Shown here piece by piece: positions 8,144 to 19,440 of a stretch of DNA of 64,000 bases. Under the pieces are notes generated by a model, which had not been told where the DNA came from, searched no databases, and saw only the letters and a program-made list of their open reading frames with translations. Position 1 is the first letter of the stretch. Each line of letters opens with the position of its first letter. A program made the translations under genes and the position numbers. The stretch spans positions 62,001-126,000 of the forward strand of contig NZ_AQUZ01000005.1 in the NCBI RefSeq assembly GCF_000372465.1, written 5' to 3'. The DNA is from Kribbella catacumbae DSM 19601. Lineage in GTDB: Bacteria > Actinomycetota > Actinomycetes > Propionibacteriales > Kribbellaceae.

Positions 8144-8836
8144 ATGGGCTGGCAGACTGGCCCTGTGAACGAGACGAAGAGCCGACCCGCCACGGCCGAG
8201 AAGACCCCACGGGCCGGCCGGGCCGGTGCCACCCGCGACGTGATCCTGGCGACGGCCGAGCGGCTGTTCGCCGAGCACGGCGTGTTCGCGGTCTCCAACC
8301 GGCAGATCAGCGAAGCCGCGGGGCAGGGCAACAACACCGCGGTCGGCTATCACTTCGGCACCAAGACCGACCTGGTCCGCGCGATCGTGCAGCGGCACAC
8401 CGGGCAGATCGAGCAGGTGCGGGCGCGGATGCTGGCCGAACTCGATGCCGACCCGGACGTCCGGGACTGGCTGAACTGCCTGATCCGGCCGCAGGCCGAG
8501 CACCTCGCCGAGATCGGCCCGCCGACCTGGTTCGCGCGCTTCGGCGCCCAGGTGATGACGGACCCCGGGCTGCGCCAGATCATGATCGAGGAGTCCCTGA
8601 GCTCGCCCTCGCTGCAACAGATCGTCGACGGGTTGAAGCTCAGCCTGCCGGCGCTGCCGCCCGCAGTACGGCGGGAGCGCGGCGAGATGGCCCGGCTGCT
8701 GATGGTGCATCTGCTGGCCGAGCAGGAACGCGGCCTCGCCGAGGGGACACCGGTCGCCCGGCCGGCCTGGGACGAGATGGCGACCGGGCTGATCGATGCC
8801 CTCGTCGGCCTCTGGAGCGCGCCGGTGACCGGCTGA
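8144..8836 (+). CDS. TetR-family transcriptional regulator
   Basis: A 230-residue regulator. The N-terminal TetR domain (about 25-75) shows ATRDVILATAERLFAEHG, then a recognition helix and the conserved NTAVGYHFGTKTDLV. The C-terminal part is the variable ligand-binding region. Two starts are possible: ATG 8144, right after the operator, and GTG 8165; neither has a strong ribosome site. It probably represses the divergent MFS pump. The UvrA-like gene 114 bp downstream on the same strand may share the response. Confidence 0.87.
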   Translation: MGWQTGPVNETKSRPATAEKTPRAGRAGATRDVILATAERLFAEHGVFAVSNRQISEAAGQGNNTAVGYHFGTKTDLVRAIVQRHTGQIEQVRARMLAELDADPDVRDWLNCLIRPQAEHLAEIGPPTWFARFGAQVMTDPGLRQIMIEESLSSPSLQQIVDGLKLSLPALPPAVRRERGEMARLLMVHLLAEQERGLAEGTPVARPAWDEMATGLIDALVGLWSAPVTG

Positions 8837-8950
8837 CCCGGCACTAGCGGCTTAACCTGCTGATAGAAGGTTCACCTGGCAGCTAGGCGCGGCGGCAGGG
8901 CGCAGTACGGGAAAAGTTTCTACAGGCGGGTCAATGAGAAACTTGAACGT

Positions 8951-11260
<2,310 letters not shown>

Positions 11261-11264
11261 CGGG

Positions 11265-11654
11265 TCAGTGGATCGGCGTGGTCTGAGCCAGGGCGATCCG
11301 CCAGTCGTCACCGGCGCGAGTCAGGACGTACGTCATCGCGCCGGTCGACGGCAGGTCGGCCGGGCCTGCGTCGGGGCGTTCGTCGTGGATCGTCTTGGTC
11401 AGGCTCACGATGGCGACGTCCGGGGTGGCGAAACGGAGGTCGTCGATCTCCAGCGTGGTCCGGACATCCTTCAGCGGCGAGGACAGCGCCGACGCCATCG
11501 CCGAAGCGAAGGAGTCTCGTCCGAACAGCCGGCGGCCGGCCACGTTGACGATGACCAGGTCATCGGTGTGCAACGCAGGCAGTACGGCGGGGTCGAGCTG
11601 TGCGTCCTGGCTGCGTGCCACCAGATCCCGGATCAGCTTCTCGTCAGAGGTCAT
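11265..11654 (-). CDS. SnoaL-like / DUF4440 (NTF2-fold) small protein
   Basis: A 129-residue protein with the NTF2-like pattern: an N-terminal helix (DEKLIRDLVARSQDA), a short second helix region, then alternating strands (DLVIVNVAGRRLFGRDSF, TLEIDDLRFATPDVAIVSL) and a final DWRIALAQTTPIH. Family members are small hydrolases, cyclases or ligand-binding proteins; no catalytic assignment is possible. ATG 11654 is preferred: TATGGT lies 6 nt upstream as a leaderless -10 and TTGACC further up. A short inverted repeat TCAAC-N4-GTTGA lies inside this promoter. An in-frame TTG 24 bases upstream is the alternative. Confidence 0.75.
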   Translation of the reverse strand: MTSDEKLIRDLVARSQDAQLDPAVLPALHTDDLVIVNVAGRRLFGRDSFASAMASALSSPLKDVRTTLEIDDLRFATPDVAIVSLTKTIHDERPDAGPADLPSTGAMTYVLTRAGDDWRIALAQTTPIH

Positions 11655-11687
11655 GCCGAGACCATAGGACTTCAACAAGAGTTGAGG

Positions 11688-12479
11688 TCAAGAGACGCCT
11701 GTGGCAGTGCGGGTAGCTAGGTTGGTGGCTAGTTGTTCGATCAGGTCGCGCCAGGGGGTGAGGAACTCCTCGGCCGGACCGGTCTGGGTTAGTTCGAGCC
11801 TCGCTCCCCCGTTGCCGTCTCGGAGTCGCCAGGTCACGACGCCGTGCTGCCAGGAGTAGGCCAGCTCGACCGGTTCCTCGCTTGTCACTACCGGCCCGAC
11901 ATCGATGCCTTCAGCAACTAAGCTAGCCAGCTCCGGCCATACCTCCTCCTTCGGGGCGGTGAGCTGGCGTTCGAAGTGGATCGAGCCGTCTTCGAGGAGC
12001 TTGCCCTGGTCGAGGCCGTAGACCTTGATGAAGTGTTCATGCAGCAGCGCGTAGTGCTCTCGGGGGACGCTGGAGCCACCGAGGACCCGGTCGAGGGCGT
12101 CCAGGCAAAGCGTCCAGCCGGCCGTGAAGCTGGCCGAGCCCGGGCGGTCGTCGTACGTGGCGGTGAGTTTCAGCAGGCAGCCGTCCGCGGTCGGGATCAG
12201 CTCCCAGCGCTGGATCTCGACACCCCAGTTGTACTCGAGCACATGCGGCGGATCGTAAGCGCGGATCACGCCGGCGTTCTCGCTGTCGTGATCTTCGTCC
12301 TCGAAGGTGAACGCGATCCGCCCGTCCAGCCGCAGGTCGAGCTCGACCGCCGCCGGGAACCAGCCGGCCAGCTCCGAGGGTTCGGTGAGCGCTCGCCAGA
12401 TCTTCTCCGGCGGATGATGCAGGGCGCGCTCCATCCGCAGTACGGTCCGGCCGTTCTCGGTTGTCAGCGTTTCACTCAT
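11688..12479 (-). CDS. SRPBCC (AHSA1-like) protein with two domains
   Basis: A 263-residue protein of the START/SRPBCC superfamily. The first domain begins MERALHHPPEKIWRALTEP and carries the hallmark SELAGWFPAAVELDLRLDGR; a second, shorter one begins FERQLTAPKEEVWPELASL near residue 170. These proteins bind hydrophobic ligands and often have a partner ArsR regulator, not seen here. An AT-rich promoter region (TATAT-N12-ATATA, about 12484-12506) lies just upstream. Function beyond ligand binding unknown. Confidence 0.8.
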   Translation of the reverse strand: MSETLTTENGRTVLRMERALHHPPEKIWRALTEPSELAGWFPAAVELDLRLDGRIAFTFEDEDHDSENAGVIRAYDPPHVLEYNWGVEIQRWELIPTADGCLLKLTATYDDRPGSASFTAGWTLCLDALDRVLGGSSVPREHYALLHEHFIKVYGLDQGKLLEDGSIHFERQLTAPKEEVWPELASLVAEGIDVGPVVTSEEPVELAYSWQHGVVTWRLRDGNGGARLELTQTGPAEEFLTPWRDLIEQLATNLATRTATGVS

Positions 12480-12559
12480 GACTCCATATATACCCGATCA
12501 GGCATATACGAGACGAGGAGAGAGCCCGGCGGAACGAATCCGGCGGGCTCCCCCGTCGA

Positions 12560-14878
12560 CTACTGGCTACAGGTGTAGATGGTGGCGTTGTCGAGCCACC
12601 AGTTGCCCGGGATCAGGTCGGAGAAGTCTCCCCCGCGCCCGTTCCAGCGGAACTTCAGCAGGTCGCCGCTGAACTGCGAGACGTCCAGCCGGCTGGTCTC
12701 CCAGCCACCGGAGTTGCCGTGCCAGGAGGCCGGCTCGGCGGGGAAGTTCGGGTCGACCGTCGGCCCGTTCTTCCAGGGCAGCGCCGAGGTGTCGGCCCAG
12801 CTGGCGCCGTTGTCGGCGGAGTACTCCATCGTCGCCTTGCCGGTGCGGACGGCGAAGATGAAGAACACGTTGTAGAAGTTGTACGCGTGGGTGAAGCGCA
12901 GGTAGGTCTTCTCGTTCTTGATCTTCATCGCGTTCGCCGTCTGGACGGTGATCGAGCTGTCGTCCGGCTGGGTGATCTGGCCGAACATCGAGTCGTTGCC
13001 GTCGGAGGAGTACGACGTGTCGACCTGCGCGTTCGGGTCGCCCTCACCCTTGCCCAGCACCCAGCCCGCGCTGCGCGTGACGACGCCGTCCGGGTACTTC
13101 TTGAAGCTGGTCGTGATCAGGTTCTTGACCTTGGCGCCCGCGGTGTCGCAGACCGGTGCCTGGGCCGGCTTGCCGATCCCCGGCTCGAGGTCCAGCTCGG
13201 TGGCCTTGATTGCCAGCTCGACCTGGGCGCAGTGCGCCTTCGTCATCCCCTTCACGTCGTGCTTCTGCAGCTTGTTGCAGACCGAGCGCAGGCCCTCGGC
13301 CAGGTCGCCGTAGTCCGCTCCGCTGGTCAGCACCTTCTGGGTCTCGTGCCACAGCGCCGCGGAGCGGTCCAGGCCGATGCCGGCCACGGTCTGGCCATTG
13401 AACGAACCGCCGTCGGCGATCAGGTACGCCGTCTTGTTGCCGACCCCCGAGTTGCGATGCACGCCGCCGTTGTCCTGGAAGAACTGGTCGTCGAACCAGC
13501 GCGCGCTCGTCATCTTGTCCGGGTGCCTGAACTGCGTCGGGTCGGACATCGACCGGATCACGCCGAGGCTGGAGCCTTCGCCGATCTGCCAACGGTTGGC
13601 CGGGGTGTCGTCCGCGGAGCCGTTGGTCAGGTCGACGAACTCGCCCATGATGTCGGACAGCGCCTCGTTGATCGCGCCGGCTTCCCACAGGTAGGCCAGA
13701 CCGGAAGTCTCCTGAGTGACGCCGTGGGTCAACTCGTGGCCGGTCACGTCGTCGGTGCTGACGCCTTCACCGAAGGCCATCTGCTCGCCGTTCCAGAACG
13801 CGTTGGCGAACGGGCAGCCGCCGTCGACGCAGATCCGGACGGTACCGCGAAGCGCCTTGCCATGGCCGTCGCCGTAGTCGACGCCGATCAGCTGGGTCAG
13901 GTCCGTGCCGAGCGTGGCGTAGGTGTTCGAGGTGTCACCGAAGAACTCGAAGACCTGGTTGACGTCCGGCACCGACGAGACCGGGCCGCCCTCCACCCGG
14001 GTCGGAGCGAAGACGCCGCCACCACAGCGGACATCCTCGCCACCGGTCTGGATGATGGCGCGGTTCGCGTCGCAGACGACGCGGTTGATGTGCTCGGTCA
14101 TGTCCCAGGCGAGCAGCGCCTTGCCGGCCGACGCGTGCACCATCGCCTGCCAGCGGACGTCACCGGCGCCGGTCACGTCGTACAGGTAGACCGGGATGGC
14201 GACCGAGCCAGGCTGGCGGGTGACGATGCTCAGGTCGAGCCAGCGCGGTCCGGCCAGCTTGGCGGTCAGCTTCGAAGCGTCGAGGTTGCCGCGGCTCGCG
14301 ACCGCCTCCAGTGCGGAACTCTGCGCGTTGGCCTTGGCGGCGTCGACCGCATCGGCCTTCGGGAAGGCGCCGTACGTCGCGAGCGCGACCTCACCGTTCG
14401 CGGACTCCAGGGCGCCGGACTTGTCCAGGTTGGTGACGATCTCGCCGCCGTACACCTGGACGCCGTCGATACTCTGCTGGAAACGGACCTGCGAGCCGTA
14501 CGAGTTGAGCGCGCTCGACTTCGCCGCGAGGTCGGCCGGGCGGGCGCCGAAGTACGGGGCGATCGTCGAGATCTGTGCCTTCGCGACGGCGACGGCGTCG
14601 GGCTTGCTGGTGGCGGACTTGCCGGCCTTCGCGCTGACCGAGGCGGGTGCCTTCAGCGGGGTCACGGGCCGGATCGAGTGGGCGCGGCCGGTCGCGTCCC
14701 GTTTGGTGACGAGGCCTTTGCCGCCGGCCTTCGGAGTCTCCACGGTGCGGATCTCCGGGCTCTTGGCGACGGCCGAATCGGTGGACGGAACGGGTGCGCT
14801 GTTGGCCAGCCCCGGAGCCGTCAGGCTGAGTGAGATTGCGCCGGCCGCGAGACCGGCCAACCAGGTGCGAGATTTCAC
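12560..14878 (-). CDS. Secreted M4-family zinc metalloprotease (thermolysin type)
   Basis: A 772-residue secreted protease precursor. Signal peptide at residues about 1-27, then a propeptide with an FTP/PepSY-like region (about 90-250). The catalytic domain has HELTH (381-385) with Glu405 in GAINEALSD as third zinc ligand and GGVHRNSGVGNKTAYLI containing the catalytic His. After the protease domain (to about 580) comes an extra C-terminal domain of about 190 residues ending in a Cys, resembling the beta-sandwich domains of immune-inhibitor-like proteases. GTG 14878 is preceded by GGGAGGAATCT, a strong ribosome site. Role: extracellular protein degradation. Confidence 0.9.
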   Translation of the reverse strand: MKSRTWLAGLAAGAISLSLTAPGLANSAPVPSTDSAVAKSPEIRTVETPKAGGKGLVTKRDATGRAHSIRPVTPLKAPASVSAKAGKSATSKPDAVAVAKAQISTIAPYFGARPADLAAKSSALNSYGSQVRFQQSIDGVQVYGGEIVTNLDKSGALESANGEVALATYGAFPKADAVDAAKANAQSSALEAVASRGNLDASKLTAKLAGPRWLDLSIVTRQPGSVAIPVYLYDVTGAGDVRWQAMVHASAGKALLAWDMTEHINRVVCDANRAIIQTGGEDVRCGGGVFAPTRVEGGPVSSVPDVNQVFEFFGDTSNTYATLGTDLTQLIGVDYGDGHGKALRGTVRICVDGGCPFANAFWNGEQMAFGEGVSTDDVTGHELTHGVTQETSGLAYLWEAGAINEALSDIMGEFVDLTNGSADDTPANRWQIGEGSSLGVIRSMSDPTQFRHPDKMTSARWFDDQFFQDNGGVHRNSGVGNKTAYLIADGGSFNGQTVAGIGLDRSAALWHETQKVLTSGADYGDLAEGLRSVCNKLQKHDVKGMTKAHCAQVELAIKATELDLEPGIGKPAQAPVCDTAGAKVKNLITTSFKKYPDGVVTRSAGWVLGKGEGDPNAQVDTSYSSDGNDSMFGQITQPDDSSITVQTANAMKIKNEKTYLRFTHAYNFYNVFFIFAVRTGKATMEYSADNGASWADTSALPWKNGPTVDPNFPAEPASWHGNSGGWETSRLDVSQFSGDLLKFRWNGRGGDFSDLIPGNWWLDNATIYTCSQ

Positions 14879-15002
14879 AGATTCCTCCCCAAATGCAGTG
14901 CCTACGCCGGGCGGGCATAGTCGCTGCAATCTGTCATCCGGCGAATCCTCTGCGCGACCTCACGTGATGCATCTCACAGCCAACCGAAGGCGCAGGTGCC
15001 GT

Positions 15003-16037
15003 TCAGCCCCGGAATCGCGCCAGATCTTCGACCTCGGCGGTCAGTCCGTCGACCTGTCGCGGGTCGAACAGCTCGAGCTCGTGGTCGGAGTGTTTCCAGG
15101 TCCCGATCACGCGGCCGCCTTCGACGATGGCTGGGCGCAGCATGCCGCCGCCGGGATGGATGTGCTTGCGATGCTCGTCGGCGAGCGCCCAATGCCGGTC
15201 CTTGTAACCGAGCAGATAGGGGTCGAACTCCCCCAGCAACCTGACGTCCTCGCGACCAGCCAGGTCGTCGACCGCCGCCAGGTCCTGTCCCTCCACGCTG
15301 TACTGCGTCGTCGCGACGGCCTTGATCGCAGTACGGGCGACTGGCACCGGCAACCCCGACCAGGTCGCGAAGTCCTGCGCAGTGGCTGGCCCGTACGCCG
15401 TGAGGTACAGGCGCGCGAGCTCGTCCAGCTCGCCCGACAACTCAAGGGGCCTGCCGAGCCAGTCCCGCACGGCCACCCAAGTCTCGTCAGCGTCATGGCC
15501 CGGCCCATAGCAAAGGCGCCCGAGTAGGCCGGTGTGCCGGATCGACGCGTAGACCGCTTGCCCGGTCGGCTCCTTGATCAGCCCAGCGCTCACCAGTACT
15601 GCGCCGAGCTGCGCGCGAGTAGCGGGTCCGTTGGCGAGGAGGTGGGACTCGATCACGTCGGCTGCACGGTCGGGGAGATCGCCGGTCAGCCCGAGTTCGG
15701 CGTACCGGCGGCGGCTGTCCTTGATGAGCTTGGGGGCGAGCAGGGCCAGGAGCGGGCCGGCGTGCTCGGTGGCGACCAGTTGGAGGGTGCCGCGCATGAA
15801 CCAGCCGCGGATGACCGAGCGATCGGCTTCCTGCGCGAGGCTGACATCGGACCAGGTGGTCGCGGTCGAACGGGCCCGTACGGCGTACGCGGCGCCTCGC
15901 CAGGTCTGCGCCTGCAGCCCCACCGTCCGGCGGACGACGTCGGCCACCCCTCCGGGGCCGGCCCCGTGCACCGGACGATCAAGGCCATTGGCCTGGACCC
16001 GTGCCGACAGAAGCCAGCGAACAGACCTTTGCGGCAC
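15003..16037 (-). CDS. AlkZ/YcaQ-type winged-helix protein, probable DNA glycosylase
   Basis: A 344-residue protein of the HTH_42 superfamily. Early in the chain VGLQAQTWRG carries the QxQ motif (Gln42, Gln44), which in AlkZ forms the catalytic site for removal of alkylated or crosslinked bases. Further blocks include RSVIRGWFMRGTLQLVA and the wing-like FDPYLLGYKDRHWAL. Members occur in antibiotic clusters (resistance to DNA crosslinkers) and as stand-alone repair enzymes. Here it stands alone between secreted-enzyme genes. The GTG start has GGGG only 2 nt upstream, so the true start is uncertain. Activity is inferred from the motif only. Confidence 0.72.
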   Translation of the reverse strand: MPQRSVRWLLSARVQANGLDRPVHGAGPGGVADVVRRTVGLQAQTWRGAAYAVRARSTATTWSDVSLAQEADRSVIRGWFMRGTLQLVATEHAGPLLALLAPKLIKDSRRRYAELGLTGDLPDRAADVIESHLLANGPATRAQLGAVLVSAGLIKEPTGQAVYASIRHTGLLGRLCYGPGHDADETWVAVRDWLGRPLELSGELDELARLYLTAYGPATAQDFATWSGLPVPVARTAIKAVATTQYSVEGQDLAAVDDLAGREDVRLLGEFDPYLLGYKDRHWALADEHRKHIHPGGGMLRPAIVEGGRVIGTWKHSDHELELFDPRQVDGLTAEVEDLARFRG

Positions 16038-16092
16038 CCCTGCATGACATCACGTTCAGGGGCGCCGCGCAGGTCGAGAGGTGTTTTCTTTT

Positions 16093-16881
16093 CTAGGTCA
16101 GGTGGTCGTCTACGAGGTTCGCGTAGCCGGTTTGGCCGGTGGTGTTCGGGTGGTAGGACTCGCTGACCGGGTTGGACAGGCCGTTGATCCACTCGGGACT
16201 GCCACAGACCGCGTGGCCGATGAACAGCGCGGTCGGGTTCACGAAGGTGAAACCGGCCGCGCCCGCCGAGGCTGCGATCTTGGAGTTGAGCAGATCGGCG
16301 GTCTGGTTCAGCCGGGTCATCTCGGTCGGACTGAAGAAGGTGCCGGCGTTGCAGTCGGTGCCGTTGAACAGCCGCGGGTAGCCGACGATGATCACCTTCG
16401 CCGTCGACGCGCGGCTCTTGACCGTGGCGTAGAGCGTGTTCAGACGGCCGGGAATCGTGTTGTTGATGGTCGCCTGAGCGTTGTTGACCGCGGTCGTGCA
16501 GTCACCGAGCCAGGACGGTTTGGCGCACTCGGTGATCACAGACGAGAAGCCGGCGTCATTGCCGCCGACCTGGAGGGTGACCCACTTGACGCCGCTGTTC
16601 AGCGGGCCGAGCTGGTTGGCCGTGACGTCGGAGACCCGGGCACCCGAGCAGGCGACCGACGTGAGCGCGGCGCCGACGCGGGCCGCATCGAGGTACGGAT
16701 AGGACTTGGTGGAGCGCTGGCAAGAGCCGCTCTCGGGGATGTAGGTCCGGGTGCCGACGCCCGAGGCGTACGAATCACCCAGAGCGACATAGACCGGCGC
16801 CGCCGCGTGGGCGACGGTCGGGCTGGTGAGGAGCGCGGTGCCGAGAACAGCTGCGCTGATGAGTCCGGCAAGGGTCTTCAT
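16093..16881 (-). CDS. Secreted SGNH/GDSL esterase-lipase
   Basis: A 262-residue exported hydrolase. Signal peptide ends near AHA (about 26). The nucleophile Ser37 lies in GDSYASG, the oxyanion Asn108 in GGND, and the catalytic His244 in SESYHPN, matching the actinomycete family of Streptomyces scabies esterase and S. rimosus lipase. Cys residues along the chain probably form disulfides. Likely acts on esters or lipids outside the cell. Ribosome site GAAGGCGG lies about 8 nt before ATG 16881. The 304-bp upstream gap holds a palindromic element and a terminator. Confidence 0.87.
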   Translation of the reverse strand: MKTLAGLISAAVLGTALLTSPTVAHAAAPVYVALGDSYASGVGTRTYIPESGSCQRSTKSYPYLDAARVGAALTSVACSGARVSDVTANQLGPLNSGVKWVTLQVGGNDAGFSSVITECAKPSWLGDCTTAVNNAQATINNTIPGRLNTLYATVKSRASTAKVIIVGYPRLFNGTDCNAGTFFSPTEMTRLNQTADLLNSKIAASAGAAGFTFVNPTALFIGHAVCGSPEWINGLSNPVSESYHPNTTGQTGYANLVDDHLT

Positions 16882-17062
16882 GGGGCGGACCGCCTTCTGG
16901 TGTGGGGGAACCGAGGCAGGGTGAACTGAGAGTCACCATCCACGACCAGCCAGTAACATGCAAGGCCTCGGTTAGAAATTCACCACAGATTGCCGCAACC
17001 AGTAACCGCCGTTTCCCACCCGAGCCACCCACCGTCGATGTCAGCCACACGCTCGCGACAAG

Positions 17063-17166
17063 CCGGACGCCCACCACTCACAAAGTAGGCAAATGGCGGT
17101 AAGCACCCCGCCTGCTGAGCGGGCGGGGTGCTTACTTGCGGAGGTTACTGAGTGGTGGCGGTCCGG
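17063..17166. repeat. Intergenic palindromic element, family copy B
   Basis: Outer arms 17063-17080 and 17149-17166 match as inverted copies at 16 of 18 positions, with the shared end CCGGAC..CCACCACTCA. A separate perfect hairpin sits in the middle. It lies between two genes on the minus strand. Confidence 0.75.
17099..17135 (-). terminator. Perfect GC-rich hairpin, probable terminator
   Basis: GTAAGCACCCCGCC pairs with its exact inverse complement across a 9-nt loop. It lies 50 bp past the stop of the DUF998 gene and has no U-tract, as is common in actinomycetes. Confidence 0.65.
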
Positions 17167-17185
17167 GGTGTCGCACCCTCAAGCA

Positions 17186-17833
17186 CTAGGCGGACCGCTG
17201 GAACTTGCGTAGTACCAGGGAGATCCAGGTCCAGCTCAGGGCGACGGCTGCGTAGAAGGCGAGGACGGGGCCGCCGGCGGAGCCGGACGCGATTCCTGCG
17301 AAGGCAGCCAGGAAGAAGACCCCGGTGACGATCGAGTACGCCGCCCAGCCGCGCTCGCCTTGACGGGCGAAGCGACGTGCCAGCACGAAGCAGGCGATCA
17401 CGAAGCCGGTGAAGCCGACGCTCCCAGCCACGAAGTGCAGGCCACCGTGCCAGCTCATCGTGACGGGCTGGCCTTCCGGCGTACCGGCGGGGAAGCCGAG
17501 GGCCGGATCAGGAACGAACAGGCCCGCGGCGATCAGGCTGACGCCGTAGACGGTGAGCAGTCGGCCCGCCCAGCGGTTGCCCGAGCTGCGGCGCAGGGCG
17601 GTGGCGCCGGCGATCACCAGCAGGCCGGTGACGATGAAGTTGGCGATCTGGATCCAGCCGTGGTCGCCGACGGTCAGCATGCTCGCGGCGTGCTTGCGGA
17701 TGTCGAAGGCGTCCCGGGTCAGCGCCTGGGCGGCGACGACCACGCTGAAGAAGGGGCCGGCCACGATCCCCGCGGTCAGCAGCCTGCGCGCAGTGACGGT
17801 GGTGCTCGGGGTGGTGGTCGCGATGGTGGTCAT
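17186..17833 (-). CDS. DUF998-family membrane protein
   Basis: A 215-residue integral membrane protein with about six hydrophobic helices and the DUF998 features: LLTAGIVAGPFFSVVVAAQ at the first helix, RKHAASMLTVGDHGWIQ after it, and the loop HGGLHFVAG. Function of the family is unknown. It is monocistronic as far as can be seen, with a terminator downstream and a 72-bp gap to the metal-transporter operon on the other side. Confidence 0.8.
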   Translation of the reverse strand: MTTIATTTPSTTVTARRLLTAGIVAGPFFSVVVAAQALTRDAFDIRKHAASMLTVGDHGWIQIANFIVTGLLVIAGATALRRSSGNRWAGRLLTVYGVSLIAAGLFVPDPALGFPAGTPEGQPVTMSWHGGLHFVAGSVGFTGFVIACFVLARRFARQGERGWAAYSIVTGVFFLAAFAGIASGSAGGPVLAFYAAVALSWTWISLVLRKFQRSA

Positions 17834-17905
17834 GGTGCTGTCCTCTCGGTTGGTCTTGCCAACGCGTCGAGCGAGACAGCACGAAATCGACAGGCCGGGC
17901 AGAAG

Positions 17906-18676
17906 TCAGCGTTCGGGACCTGGAACGGACAGCGGGTCGAAGCCGTAGGGCAGCTCCAGCCGATGCGCCGCCATCAGCTCGGCGTCGCCCAGCAGGTCGC
18001 GCGTCTCGCCGTCGGCGACGATCCGGCCGGCGTCCATCAGCAGGCTGCGCTCACACAGCTGCAGCGCATACGGCAGGTCGTGCGTGATCATCAGCAGCGT
18101 GACGTCGAGACCGGACAAGATGTCCGCCAGCTCGCGCCTGCTCGCCGGATCCAGGTTGCTCGACGGCTCATCGAGGACCAGTACTTCGGGGCGCATCGCC
18201 AGGACCGTGGCCACGGCGACCCGGCGGCGCTGCCCGTAAGACAGATGGTGTGGAGCGATATCGGCATGGTCCTGCATCCCGACCTGGACCAGCGCTTCCT
18301 GGACGCGGTCTTCCAGCTCCGAACCACGCAACCCGAGATTCGCCGGGCCGAAGGCGACGTCGTCGCGCACGGTCGGCATGAACAGCTGATCATCCGGATC
18401 CTGGAACACCAGCCCGACCTTGCGACGTACTTCGGGCAAGTGCTCGCGGTGCAGGTCCGAGCCACCGATCTGGATCCGCCCGCTGCCACTGCCACCCGCG
18501 ACCGAGCCGAGGATGCCATTCAGATGCAGTACGAGCGTGGTCTTGCCGGCGCCGTTCGGGCCGAGCAGGGCAACGCGTTCGCCGCGCTGGATGGTGAAGT
18601 CGACGCCGTACAGCGCCTGCCGCCCATCGGGATAGGCGAAGACGAGACGCTCGACGTGGATCGATGGACCGCTCAC
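17906..18676 (-). CDS. cbiO: ECF-type nickel/cobalt transporter ATPase (CbiO/NikO)
   Basis: A 256-residue ABC ATPase. Walker A GPNGAGKT (39-46), Q-loop (FQDPDDQLF), signature LSYGQRRR, Walker B VLVLDEPSSNLDP and switch His (MITHDLPYA) are all present. FQDPDDQLF is characteristic of ECF ATPases. Last gene of a tight three-gene operon, overlapping cbiQ by 4 bp. It energises uptake of Ni2+ or Co2+ by the membrane subunits upstream. The Nur-like box in front of the operon favours nickel. Confidence 0.9.
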   Translation of the reverse strand: MSGPSIHVERLVFAYPDGRQALYGVDFTIQRGERVALLGPNGAGKTTLVLHLNGILGSVAGGSGSGRIQIGGSDLHREHLPEVRRKVGLVFQDPDDQLFMPTVRDDVAFGPANLGLRGSELEDRVQEALVQVGMQDHADIAPHHLSYGQRRRVAVATVLAMRPEVLVLDEPSSNLDPASRRELADILSGLDVTLLMITHDLPYALQLCERSLLMDAGRIVADGETRDLLGDAELMAAHRLELPYGFDPLSVPGPER

Positions 18677-19440
18677 AAGCTGGCAACCCTAGCCGTCACC
18701 GCGATCAGTACTGCGAGCAGGGAGATCGTCAGACCCTCCAGCCACTGGTTGCGGGCCGCGCCGGAAGTCGCGAGCTGCGGCATCCGGCCGGTGTAGCCAC
18801 GGGACTGCATCGCCAAGTGGACTCGCTCGCCACGCTCGAAGCTCCGCACGAAGAGAGCACCCACTCCCCCAGCGACCGCCTTGAGGTGACCGGCCCGGCC
18901 GCCGGCGTACCCGCGGGACTCGCGGGCGATTCGCATTCGGTGCAGATCGTCGGAGACCACGCTCAGGTACCGGATCATGAACGAGAGGATCGCGACGAGC
19001 GTCGACGGGAGCCGCAACCGCTCCAGGCCGGCGAGCAGCTCGCGAGGTGCGGTCGACGCGGACAACACGATCGCCGCGACCACTCCGAGCGTGCCTTTGG
19101 CCAGGACGTTCCACGAGCCGAGGATGCCGGACTCCGACACGGACACCCCCAGTACGTCGATCTGCGGGCCGGTCGCGACGAACGGGAGCACCAGCGCGAA
19201 CACGAGGAACGGCGTCTCCACCGCGAGCCGCCTCATCACGGTTGCCACCGGCAACTTTGCGAGCGCGACGCAGGCGGCCAGCAGGACGGCGTACAGGGCG
19301 AAGGCCCAGAAGACGCCGGCCGGGGTGGAGACGACGGCCAGGACGAAAACGAAAAGGGCGACGATCTTCACCTGCGCGGGCAGCCGGTGGATCCGGCTGT
19401 CCACCACCACCAGCAGGCCGTCACCGGCCGAACCGCTCAC
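18673..19440 (-). CDS. cbiQ: ECF transporter transmembrane subunit (CbiQ/NikQ)
   Basis: A 255-residue membrane protein with about five helices. The coupling segments read ARESRGY and AMQSRGYTGRM, the two Ala-x-x-Ser-Arg-Gly motifs by which CbiQ proteins grip their ATPase. Starts at GTG 19440, overlapping the cbiM stop by 4 bp, and overlaps the ATPase start by 4 bp, so the three genes are translationally coupled. Confidence 0.9.
   Translation of the reverse strand: MSGSAGDGLLVVVDSRIHRLPAQVKIVALFVFVLAVVSTPAGVFWAFALYAVLLAACVALAKLPVATVMRRLAVETPFLVFALVLPFVATGPQIDVLGVSVSESGILGSWNVLAKGTLGVVAAIVLSASTAPRELLAGLERLRLPSTLVAILSFMIRYLSVVSDDLHRMRIARESRGYAGGRAGHLKAVAGGVGALFVRSFERGERVHLAMQSRGYTGRMPQLATSGAARNQWLEGLTISLLAVLIAVTARVASL

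Noticed and set aside
8144..8164. GTG 8165 as the only TetR start
   Set aside because: It lacks a clear ribosome site as well; ATG 8144 adds only seven codons, so the choice is left open and the longer form annotated.
12719..14833. A 704-codon plus-strand open frame
   Set aside because: Antisense to the M4 protease and Arg/Gly/Asp-rich as expected from reverse reading of a high-GC gene.
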